From NCBI GenBank assembly GCA_900554525.1, contig USHL01000054.1, positions 1 through 8,222 on the forward strand: a stretch of DNA of 8,222 nucleotides. Direction: 5' to 3'. The notes under the pieces are model-generated. The model saw only the letters and a program-made list of their open reading frames with translations, was not told the DNA's origin and did no database searches. Positions 1 to 6,424 of this stretch are shown piece after piece (the first letter of the stretch is position 1; each line of letters starts with the position of its first letter). The DNA is from an uncultured Oscillospiraceae bacterium. Its GTDB lineage: Bacteria; Bacillota; Clostridia; Oscillospirales; Acutalibacteraceae. Both the position numbers and the translations under genes were made by a program.

Positions 1-1
1 G

Positions 2-646
2 GTGTATGCTTTGAAAAACGTTAGGATATTTTACACCAAAACCGGACGTATGAAGTTTGTTTCCCACCTTGATATGAACCGCCTGATGCCGCGCTTAATA
101 AAGCGCTCGGGATTGCCTGTCTGGTATACCGAGGGCTTTAACAGGCATATCTATATAAATTATGCCGTGCCGCTGTCTCTTGGCTTTGAGGGTGAATACG
201 AGGTAATGGATATACGCCTGACCGATGACGGATACAGTCTTACGGAGGTGACGGACAGGCTGAATGCCGTCACGGTCGACGGTATAAAATTTATCCGCGC
301 GGCTGAGCCGCTGCTCGCGACAAAGGATATAGCCTTTGCGGAATATGAAATAAAATTTGAAAAAAAACTGCCCGACGGAGCGGAGAAATTTTTTGAAAAA
401 GAAGAGATACTTTGCCGCAAAACGGCAAAAAAGGGGAAGATAAAGGAAATAAATATTATGCCGCTTATAAAAAGCTTCAGTATTGACGCAGATACGCTTT
501 CACTGATACTTCCGGCAGGGAATGAGAATAATCTTAATCCCTCGCTTGTCGTATCGGCGTTTTTTGAAAATACAGGCTGTCCGTCTGTATTTTACGCAGT
601 CCGGAGAAAAATGCTTTTCGACCGGGAAATGAATCGGTTTGTTTAG
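2..646 (+). CDS. TIGR03936/DUF2344 radical-SAM-associated protein (5' end at window edge)
   Basis: The N-terminal part matches what I know of the TIGR03936 (DUF2344) family: a VRIFYTKTGRMKFVSHLDMN stretch at about residues 8-26, then a GLP-WYTEGFN block (about 37-47) and AVPLSLGFEGEYE (about 55-67). Family members are usually encoded beside, or fused to, a B12-binding-type radical SAM protein; their biochemical role is not established and no catalytic residues can be named. The protein is about 214 residues, normal for a stand-alone member, with no signal peptide or membrane segment, so it is likely cytosolic. The start is uncertain. GTG at 2 is the first in-frame option, but TTG at 11-13 would give MKNVRIF, closer to the usual family N-terminus, and it overlaps a TGA at 12-14 in another frame that could be the stop of an upstream radical SAM gene. 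No base upstream of 1 is available, so the true start could also lie outside. It is followed after 15 nt by the GH3 lipoprotein gene. Confidence 0.85.
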   Translation: MYALKNVRIFYTKTGRMKFVSHLDMNRLMPRLIKRSGLPVWYTEGFNRHIYINYAVPLSLGFEGEYEVMDIRLTDDGYSLTEVTDRLNAVTVDGIKFIRAAEPLLATKDIAFAEYEIKFEKKLPDGAEKFFEKEEILCRKTAKKGKIKEINIMPLIKSFSIDADTLSLILPAGNENNLNPSLVVSAFFENTGCPSVFYAVRRKMLFDREMNRFV

Positions 647-661
647 AACGGTTGTGATATT

Positions 662-2146
662 TTGAAAAAATGTATTTTTAAGCTTTTGCTGCTTGCGGTG
701 CTGCCGTCGCTGATATTCGGGGGATGCCGCACCGGTAAAGACGTTTCTTCGGTTTATTCTTTGTACGGCGGTTCATCGCAGACCGCCGCGGAAGAGGAAA
801 ATACCGTTTCGGAGAATCTGCCGGAGCAAACCCTGAGAGGCACTGTCACAGGTCTTACGGAGCAGGTCATTACAATTTCGTCTGATGACGGGGGACTTTA
901 TCTTTTCGCGAGGGACGATTCTGTATTGGATCCTGCGGGAGATACTCTTGAACACGGTGTTACGGTTATACTGACATATATCGGTCGGCTTGAAAAAAAC
1001 GAAAAGCTGCAGAAGGTGCGGGTTGTAAAAATTTTTGCGGAAAAGCAGGAGGAAGAGTCAAAACAGCAGAATACCTCTCAAGCAGGGTCTTCCGAAACCG
1101 CAGGCTCTTCAAAGCCGCAGGAACCCGCTGCCGATTCCGAAAAATCGGAATCAGAACGTATACTTGCCGGTATGTCGCTGGAAGAAAAGGTGGCGCAGAT
1201 GTTTATTTCGCGCTGTCCTGCAAGCAACGCGGTGCAGGCGGCGCAGCAATATCAGTTCGGCGGCTATATACTTTTCGGGCGCGACTTTAAAAACCGTACC
1301 CGCGAGCAGGTGACCGAGAATATAAAAAGCTATCAGGCGGTATCAAAGATACCGATGTTTATCGGAGTCGATGAAGAAGGAGGCACCGTAAACCGCATAA
1401 GCATATATAAGGAATTCCGAGCCGTACCGTTCCGGTCTCCGCGCGACCTTTACAATGACGGCGGATTTTCGCTTATACAAAGCGATACCAAAGAAAAATG
1501 CGGGCTTTTGAAGTCGCTTGGGATAAATCTCAATTTTGCCCCGGTCTGCGATGTCTCAACCGACCCGAAGGATTATATATATCCGCGTTCCTTCGGCAGG
1601 AGCGCGGCAGAAACGGCGGAGTATGTAAAAACCGTTGTAACGGAAATGAACGTAAGCGGCTTAGGCAGCGTTTTAAAGCATTTTCCGGGATACGGCAGCA
1701 ATGCGGATACCCATGGCGGCATAGCTATAGATGAGCGCAGCCTTGAAAGCTTTAGACAGAACGACTTTCTGCCGTTTAAGAGCGGGATTGCGGCAGGGGC
1801 TTCGGCGGTGCTGGTATCCCATAATATTATAAAGGCAATGGATGCCGAACGTCCCGCCTCGCTGTCAAGAACTGTGCATGATATTTTAAGAAATGAACTC
1901 GGCTTTAAAGGACTTATAATCACCGATGATCTTTCAATGGGCGCTATAAAGCAGTATACCGGAGGAAACGAGGCGGCAGTAATGGCTGTAGAAGCCGGGA
2001 ACGATCTTTTATGCTGTACCGATTACGTGAATCAGTACGCGGCAGTGCTCGGTGCAGTGAAATCAGGCAGGATTTCCGAAGAACGCATAAACGAATCGGT
2101 GCTGAGGATACTTGACTGTAAAATTTCTCTCGGTATAATTAAGTAA
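662..2146 (+). CDS. GH3 family beta-N-acetylhexosaminidase (NagZ-like) lipoprotein
   Basis: Predicted to be an exported, membrane-anchored glycosidase that removes terminal beta-linked N-acetylhexosamine, probably from peptidoglycan fragments. Residues 1-22 form a lipoprotein signal: KK, a hydrophobic core, then LIFGGC with Cys22 as the lipidation site (Phe at -3 makes the lipobox imperfect). Residues about 57-128 are a small beta-rich domain beginning RGTVTGL, followed by a Ser/Glu/Gln-rich linker (about 129-165). The GH3 domain runs from about 166 to 494, with DEEGG at 237-241, the loop KHFPGYGSNADTH at 339-351 carrying the Asp349-His351 acid/base dyad typical of NagZ, and TDDLSM at 421-426, where Asp422 aligns with the family nucleophile. 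Domain order is like Bacillus-type secreted NagZ but without its C-terminal domain. The start must be TTG 662-664: an in-frame stop at 644-646 leaves no other start codon. No clear Shine-Dalgarno precedes it, which suggests weak or coupled translation. Substrate is inferred; fold and catalytic residues are well supported. Confidence 0.92.
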   Translation: MKKCIFKLLLLAVLPSLIFGGCRTGKDVSSVYSLYGGSSQTAAEEENTVSENLPEQTLRGTVTGLTEQVITISSDDGGLYLFARDDSVLDPAGDTLEHGVTVILTYIGRLEKNEKLQKVRVVKIFAEKQEEESKQQNTSQAGSSETAGSSKPQEPAADSEKSESERILAGMSLEEKVAQMFISRCPASNAVQAAQQYQFGGYILFGRDFKNRTREQVTENIKSYQAVSKIPMFIGVDEEGGTVNRISIYKEFRAVPFRSPRDLYNDGGFSLIQSDTKEKCGLLKSLGINLNFAPVCDVSTDPKDYIYPRSFGRSAAETAEYVKTVVTEMNVSGLGSVLKHFPGYGSNADTHGGIAIDERSLESFRQNDFLPFKSGIAAGASAVLVSHNIIKAMDAERPASLSRTVHDILRNELGFKGLIITDDLSMGAIKQYTGGNEAAVMAVEAGNDLLCCTDYVNQYAAVLGAVKSGRISEERINESVLRILDCKISLGIIK

Positions 2147-2148
2147 CA

Positions 2149-2155
2149 AAAGAGG
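2149..2155 (+). promoter_or_regulatory. Ribosome binding site that decides the start of the heparinase-like gene
   Basis: AAAGAGG lies 8 nt before ATG 2164 but only 2 nt before the in-frame TTG at 2158. The spacing favours ATG 2164 as the real start and removes two residues from the longest reading frame. Confidence 0.7.
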
Positions 2156-2163
2156 TTTTGTTT

Positions 2164-4035
2164 ATGTTCAGGGAATGGTTCAGACAAAACGGGCTTCCGG
2201 AGTTGAAGCGCGGTTTTTTTCCGGATATTAACGACCGTTCGGCCTGGGACGGTGTCGAGGAGTTTATTCGTAACGATTATCTTAAAAACGCGGAAAAGTA
2301 CAGGGGCTTTGACTGGCCGCCCTTAAAGGCGTCTGATTTCAGACGCTTTCATACCGACGGCAACCGCCAATGCTATGAAAAGCCTCATTTTGAGAGGCGT
2401 TTTGCCCTTCAGACGCTGGTCATTGCCCAGTGCCTTCTCGGTAAGGAAGATGATACCTACAAGGATGATATAATAAACGGCATTATTGCTGTCTGCGAGG
2501 AGTCTTTTTGGGGAGTATCGGCGCACAGCGGACTTCAGGATATCGATGCTCCGTACGGCAAAATGACTGTGCAGAACAGGCTTTATCCGGTTATAGATCT
2601 GTTTGCCGCCGAGACCGGAGCTCTTATGTCGTGGACGATGTATCTTTTATCAGACTGCTTCGGTGAGCTTTCGGAGCAAATTTGGGAGCGGGTAAGGTAT
2701 GAGGTGAAAAGCCGTCTGCTTGAGCCGTTTCAGCGGGAAAACTTTTACTGGTGGATGGGTTTTCGCGGAACTCATATAAATAACTGGAACCCTTGGATAG
2801 TGAGCAATATTCTTTCCTGCGCGCTGCTTTGCGAGGATAGTACCAAAAGACTTGAAAACGAGCTGTGGAAAATATTTATCTGCCTTGATAATTATGTGGA
2901 TTCCCTGCCGGAGGACGGCGGCTGCGATGAAGGACCCGGCTATTGGCGCGTAGCAGGCGGCGCGCTCTTTCAGTCGCTTTACCAGCTTTACCGTGCGTCC
3001 GGCGGCAGGATAGACTTTTTCAAAGAGCCTAAAATAAAGCGGATATTCCACTATATTGCCGATGTACATATAGACGGCTCTTATTTCTTTAACTTTGCCG
3101 ACGGAAGTCATATCGCGGATCGCGGAAGTCTTAGATTTATAGTGGCGCTGTGCGGTAAATATACCGGCGACAGGGCATTGTCGGCCATGGGAATGAGTAT
3201 GCTTGAGGAATCCCGGAAAGACCCTGCGATTTACCGACCCGAAAGAGATTATTGCTTAAAGGGAATTCTGGAAAAGCTTTTTGAAAAGCTGCCTGATGCG
3301 GGAGAGCCGGTCAGCGAGCGGGACGTATATTTGCCGGATTTGCAGCTGGTACGAATGAGGGAGCATACAAGGAGCTCCGACGGGCTTATAATAGGCGCTA
3401 AGGGCGGGCATAACGCTGAATCGCATAATCATAATGACGTTGGTTCGTTTATTGTTTATGCAGACGGTAAGCCGGCACTTATAGATCCCGGAGTCGAGAC
3501 ATATACCGCGCAGACCTTCAGCCCAAAACGCTATGAGCTGTGGACAATGCAGAGCTGCTGGCATAATCTTATGACGGTCAACGGTGAAAAGCAGAGGGCC
3601 GGCAAATGCTTCTGCGCCGAAAACGCAAAGCTTGAGGTCTGCGGGGAGACGAGTGAATTCAGCGTATCTCTGCAAAAGGCTTATCCCGAAAGCGCGGGGC
3701 TTGAGGCGCTTTGCCGCAGTATAAGGCTTGACCGTGCTGCGGGCAGTCTTGCGGTTTCGGACTCATATATTTTTAATTCGGATAAAAACACGGTCGAGCA
3801 GTATTTTATTTCCTGTGTAAGGCCGATATTATCCGACGGTGCGGTAAAGCTTGATTTGGGCGGCAGCGGTATAATACTTATATTCGATTCGACGGTATTT
3901 TCGGTTGCGGTCGAAGAAAGGCAGATGACTGATCCTAAGCTGCGCGAAGAATGGGGAGACAGCATCTACCGCGTTGTTCTTAAAGCTGAAACCGGCAGAG
4001 AATTTTCGCCGGTTTATAAGATTGCAAAAATTTAA
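2164..4035 (+). CDS. Heparinase II/III family protein (putative polysaccharide lyase)
   Basis: A 623-residue protein with the two-part layout of the heparinase II/III clan: an alpha-helical toroid (about 1-370) and a C-terminal beta-sandwich (about 385-623). Lyases of this clan cleave uronic-acid-containing glycans by beta-elimination. Residues numbered from ATG 2164: THINNWNPW at 203-211, DEGPGYW at 255-261 with Tyr260 in the place of the catalytic Tyr of heparinase II, HNAESHNHND at 416-425 with the His421-x-His423 pair, LIDPG with Asp441, and WHNLMTVNG with His467. By analogy with heparinase II, His423, Asp441 and His467 would hold the structural zinc. The position that is His in many relatives (NNH) reads Trp208. 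There is no signal peptide, so the protein is probably cytosolic and acts on imported oligosaccharides or an internal substrate. It sits 17 nt after the GH3 gene and is followed by a terminator, so it is probably the last gene of the operon. Family assignment is good; activity and substrate are unknown. Confidence 0.83.
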   Translation: MFREWFRQNGLPELKRGFFPDINDRSAWDGVEEFIRNDYLKNAEKYRGFDWPPLKASDFRRFHTDGNRQCYEKPHFERRFALQTLVIAQCLLGKEDDTYKDDIINGIIAVCEESFWGVSAHSGLQDIDAPYGKMTVQNRLYPVIDLFAAETGALMSWTMYLLSDCFGELSEQIWERVRYEVKSRLLEPFQRENFYWWMGFRGTHINNWNPWIVSNILSCALLCEDSTKRLENELWKIFICLDNYVDSLPEDGGCDEGPGYWRVAGGALFQSLYQLYRASGGRIDFFKEPKIKRIFHYIADVHIDGSYFFNFADGSHIADRGSLRFIVALCGKYTGDRALSAMGMSMLEESRKDPAIYRPERDYCLKGILEKLFEKLPDAGEPVSERDVYLPDLQLVRMREHTRSSDGLIIGAKGGHNAESHNHNDVGSFIVYADGKPALIDPGVETYTAQTFSPKRYELWTMQSCWHNLMTVNGEKQRAGKCFCAENAKLEVCGETSEFSVSLQKAYPESAGLEALCRSIRLDRAAGSLAVSDSYIFNSDKNTVEQYFISCVRPILSDGAVKLDLGGSGIILIFDSTVFSVAVEERQMTDPKLREEWGDSIYRVVLKAETGREFSPVYKIAKI

Positions 4036-4135
4036 ATTAACAGCTTCGTGGTGACAGGACGGGCATTACCGGACGATTGTCGGATGCGTAATTTGAACGG
4101 CGCGGCCGGAGGTCCGAATAATATGATGACAGGAG
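4036..4135. other. Intergenic stretch with no recognised content
   Basis: About 100 nt between the heparinase-like stop codon and the terminator. It is locally GC-rich around 4097-4116 and has a short CGGAC/GTCCG complementarity (4070-4074 with 4112-4116). I see no supported gene, known RNA element or promoter in it. It most likely forms the 3' untranslated part of the upstream operon transcript. Confidence 0.5.
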
Positions 4136-4178
4136 AACCGACAAGGCATAAGCCGGAAACTTAAGCCTTGCCGGTTTT
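4136..4178 (+). terminator. Rho-independent terminator of the upstream operon
   Basis: A long hairpin pairs 4136-4152 with 4160-4176 around the 7-nt loop CCGGAAA. The arms are complementary except for an A/C mismatch and an A/A mismatch, and contain the strong AAGGC/GCCTT core. The 3' arm ends in a short T-run (TTTT, 4175-4178) followed by AA. The hairpin is strong but the T-run is short, so some read-through is possible. It separates the upstream operon from the MarR promoter that begins about 24 nt later. Confidence 0.75.
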
Positions 4179-4201
4179 AATGCGCTGAATTTATATTATT
4201 C

Positions 4202-4230
4202 TTGACGCGGCGGATAAGATGCATTATAAT
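4202..4230 (+). promoter_or_regulatory. Sigma-A-type promoter of the marR-ABC operon
   Basis: TTGACG (4202-4207, 5 of 6 consensus bases) is separated by exactly 17 bp from TATAAT (4225-4230, 6 of 6). The expected transcription start is near 4236-4238, giving a leader of about 40 nt before the MarR start codon. A promoter this close to consensus would be strong unless repressed, which fits the operator-like repeats immediately downstream. Confidence 0.85.
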
Positions 4231-4264
4231 AGTTGCACACAGCAACAGTTTTATGATGCAACTA
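4230..4264 (+). promoter_or_regulatory. Putative MarR operator: overlapping inverted repeats at the transcription start
   Basis: Three half-sites share the same core: GTTGC at 4232-4236, GCAAC at 4242-4246 and GCAAC at 4258-4262. The first two form a perfect 15-bp palindrome GTTGC-N5-GCAAC, a size and symmetry typical of sites bound by a MarR dimer. The first and third form a wider perfect inverted repeat, TAGTTGCA (4230-4237) with TGCAACTA (4257-4264). The sites begin at the last base of the -10 box and cover the predicted start of transcription, so a bound repressor would block RNA polymerase. That the downstream MarR protein binds here is inferred from position. The wide repeat could also form a weak leader-RNA hairpin. 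Confidence 0.72.
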
Positions 4265-4277
4265 ATCGGAGGGAATT

Positions 4278-4706
4278 ATGGAGGGAAGAATAAACGAACT
4301 TGAAATGCTGCACCGGCTGACAGCGGATTACTGTTCCAAGGTCTCGGCAGAATACGGCTTAAAGTTTTTTCATATCAGATATATACTGGAAATATGCGAA
4401 AGCCCGGGAAGGCAGCAGGATTCCTTTGTGCGGCAGCTCAATAAAAGCAGCATCGCGCGGCATATGGCATTTTTGGAGGAAAACGGTTTTATTGAGAGAA
4501 AAGCCCGTGAGAATGACCGCAGGGCACTGAAAATATATCCGACCGAAAAATCCAGAATGATATATCCAAAGCTCAGGGCCGCACTGGAAAAATGGGAAGC
4601 CGCGCTTACCGGGGATATTTCGGATGAGGAAGACAGGATGCTTGAAAGGGTGCTTTTGAAGCTTAAGCTGAATGCCGAAGGCTTTTTGAACGGAGGAGAA
4701 GAATGA
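4278..4706 (+). CDS. MarR family transcriptional regulator
   Basis: A 142-residue protein, normal length for MarR regulators, which bind DNA as dimers and are usually released by small phenolic or other ligands. The N-terminal helices (about 5-40) and C-terminal helices (about 96-136) would form the dimer interface. The winged helix-turn-helix is at about 45-90: the recognition helix is NKSSIARHMAFLEENGF (about 55-71), followed by the wing with the family-typical ENDRRALKIYPTEK (78-91), where Asp80-Arg81-Arg82 match the conserved D-R-R. The start ATG 4278 has a strong GGAGGG at 4268-4273. It is the first gene after a strong promoter with operator-like repeats, and its stop overlaps the ABC gene start as ATGA. 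It therefore most likely represses its own operon and is relieved by a substrate of the exporter. Ligand unknown. Confidence 0.93.
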   Translation: MEGRINELEMLHRLTADYCSKVSAEYGLKFFHIRYILEICESPGRQQDSFVRQLNKSSIARHMAFLEENGFIERKARENDRRALKIYPTEKSRMIYPKLRAALEKWEAALTGDISDEEDRMLERVLLKLKLNAEGFLNGGEE

Positions 4707-6424
4707 AACGGTTACTTAAATATATCAGACCGTTTTATTTATATATAGCGGTCACAATGTTTATAAAATTCTTCGGCACCGTAATGGAGCTTATGATACC
4801 GAGCCTGCTTGAGATAATGCTTGACGATGCAGTCCCGGCGGGCGATCGGGCTAAGATACTTTATATCGGCGGCGCGATGCTCCTCTGCGCACTGCTGTCG
4901 GTGGCGGGCAATATCACAGCCAACCGTATGTCGGCCAAAAGCGCGGGAGGTGTGACCCTGAAGCTGAGGCATGACCTTTTCGATAAAATAGACCGCCTTT
5001 CGGCACGGCAGCTCGACAGCATAACCGTTCCGTCGGCGATATCCCGTCTTACCAGCGATACATATAATGTAAATCAGCTTTTGGCCCGAATGCAGCGGCT
5101 GGGAGTCAGGGGTCCGATACTTCTGCTGGGCGGAATAATAATTACTTTGTTTATGAACTTAAAGCTGGCGCTTATTATGATAGCGACTCTGCCGGTGATA
5201 ATACTGGTAGTATATTTTGTTACGAAAATCAGCGTGCCGCTTTATACAAAACAGCAGAGCGTATTGGATGATGCGGTAAGGGTGGTTCAGGAAAATATAA
5301 CCGGCATACGTGTGGTTAAGGCGCTTTGTAAGACAGATTATGAAAAAAAGCGCTTTCATACCGTGAACCGGGAGCTGTGTGAGACCGAGCGCAGGGCAAG
5401 CGGCGTAACGGCTGTTACAAATCCCGCGACCTCGCTGATACTTAACCTTGCGCTGACGGCGGTAATACTGGCCGGCGCCGTCGGGGTCAACAGCGGGGAA
5501 ATGCAGCCCGGCGTGATACTTTCGTTTCAAAGCTATTTTACAATGATACTCAATGCAATGCTCGGCGTCACGCGTATTTTCACTATGTGGACCAAGGGCG
5601 AGGCGAGCGCCAACCGCGTGGCAGATGTGCTTGAAACGGAAGACGAGCTGACGGCCGAGAAAACCGACACCTCTTCGGAAGAATATGCGGTTGAATTTAA
5701 AAATGTCAGTTTTTCGTATAACGGTGTAAAAGATAATCTTTCAAATATCAGCTTTGCTTTAAGACCGGGACAGACTCTCGGCATCCTCGGACCGACGGGT
5801 TCGGGCAAAACCACCGTTTTAAGTCTGCTTATGCGGTTTTATGAGGTGGACGGCGGCGGGATATACATAAACGGCAGGAATATAAAAAGTATACCTGAGA
5901 ATGAACTGCGTAAAAAATTCGGAGTGGTCTTTCAGAACGATTTCGTAATGGAGGGCGGACTCGGAGAAAATATACGCTTTTTCCGTGATATTGACCAAAA
6001 CAGCCTTGAAAGCGCAGCGGAAAACGCTCAGGCGGATTTTATCCGTGAAAAGGAAGGCGGAATGGCTTACGAGGCGGCGGTCAGGGGGAACAATCTTTCG
6101 GGAGGGCAGAAGCAGCGCCTGTTTATCGCAAGGGCACTTGCCGGAAATCCGGAAATACTTTTGCTGGACGACGCCTCGAGCGCTCTTGACTACCGTACCG
6201 ACGCGGCGCTGCGCCGCGCGATAGCAAGAAACTATACAGATTCCACTAAGATTATCATAGCCCAGAGGGTAAGCTCGGTTATGAATTCAGATTATATACT
6301 TGTGCTTGATGAAGGCAGGGAGATAGGCTTCGGAACTCATGAAGAGCTGCTTAAAAGCTGTGAAATGTACCGAAGCATAGCGGAAACACAGATGAGCTTG
6401 TCGGAGGCGGGGAATAATGGCTAA
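4703..6424 (+). CDS. ABC exporter half-transporter 1 (degenerate-ATPase-site subunit)
   Basis: A 573-residue type IV ABC exporter half: six transmembrane helices (about 12-36, 52-74, 136-152, 155-175, 243-263, 270-292) fused to a C-terminal nucleotide-binding domain. The domain has Walker A GPTGSGKTT at 363-371 (Lys369), Q-loop Gln411, a perfect signature LSGGQ at 465-469 and Walker B ILLLDD ending at Asp489-Asp490. Asp490 replaces the catalytic Glu, and the switch His is replaced by Gln521 (IIAQR). These are the changes expected in the subunit that supplies the degenerate site of a heterodimeric exporter such as TM287/288 or BmrCD, so it should not work as a homodimer. ATG 4703 overlaps the MarR stop by 4 nt and has GGAGGAG at 4692-4698. 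The partner gene overlaps its 3' end. It probably exports drugs or other amphipathic compounds; the substrate cannot be told from sequence. Confidence 0.95.
   Translation: MKRLLKYIRPFYLYIAVTMFIKFFGTVMELMIPSLLEIMLDDAVPAGDRAKILYIGGAMLLCALLSVAGNITANRMSAKSAGGVTLKLRHDLFDKIDRLSARQLDSITVPSAISRLTSDTYNVNQLLARMQRLGVRGPILLLGGIIITLFMNLKLALIMIATLPVIILVVYFVTKISVPLYTKQQSVLDDAVRVVQENITGIRVVKALCKTDYEKKRFHTVNRELCETERRASGVTAVTNPATSLILNLALTAVILAGAVGVNSGEMQPGVILSFQSYFTMILNAMLGVTRIFTMWTKGEASANRVADVLETEDELTAEKTDTSSEEYAVEFKNVSFSYNGVKDNLSNISFALRPGQTLGILGPTGSGKTTVLSLLMRFYEVDGGGIYINGRNIKSIPENELRKKFGVVFQNDFVMEGGLGENIRFFRDIDQNSLESAAENAQADFIREKEGGMAYEAAVRGNNLSGGQKQRLFIARALAGNPEILLLDDASSALDYRTDAALRRAIARNYTDSTKIIIAQRVSSVMNSDYILVLDEGREIGFGTHEELLKSCEMYRSIAETQMSLSEAGNNG
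6403..6407 (+). promoter_or_regulatory. Ribosome binding site for half-transporter 2, inside half-transporter 1
   Basis: GGAGG lies 9 nt before ATG 6417 and inside the last codons of the preceding gene. It supports 6417 as the start, giving an 8-nt gene overlap and translational coupling that would keep the two subunits at similar levels. Confidence 0.75.

Noticed and set aside
2158..2160. TTG as start of the heparinase-like gene
   Set aside because: It is only 2 nt from the ribosome site; ATG 2164 in the same frame has a proper 8-nt spacing.
2650..3111. 153-codon open frame on the - strand
   Set aside because: It lies wholly inside the heparinase-like gene, opposite conserved motifs, and shows no family resemblance or ribosome site; it is a shadow of biased codon use.
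3256..3675. 139-codon open frame on the - strand
   Set aside because: It is antisense to the conserved His/Asp metal-site region of the heparinase-like gene and its translation resembles no protein family.
4052..4134. 8-bp direct repeat TGACAGGA at 4052-4059 and 4127-4134
   Set aside because: An 8-base repeat within 240 nt is expected by chance fairly often and nothing nearby suggests an insertion or attachment site.
4123..4164. 13-codon open frame starting ATGATG before the MarR promoter
   Set aside because: It has no suitable ribosome site and runs into the terminator hairpin, so a leader peptide is unlikely.
5780..6280. Idea that half-transporter 1 is a broken pseudogene because catalytic Glu and switch His are missing
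   Set aside because: The frame is intact, all other motifs are present, and the partner carries the complementary changes expected for a functional heterodimer.
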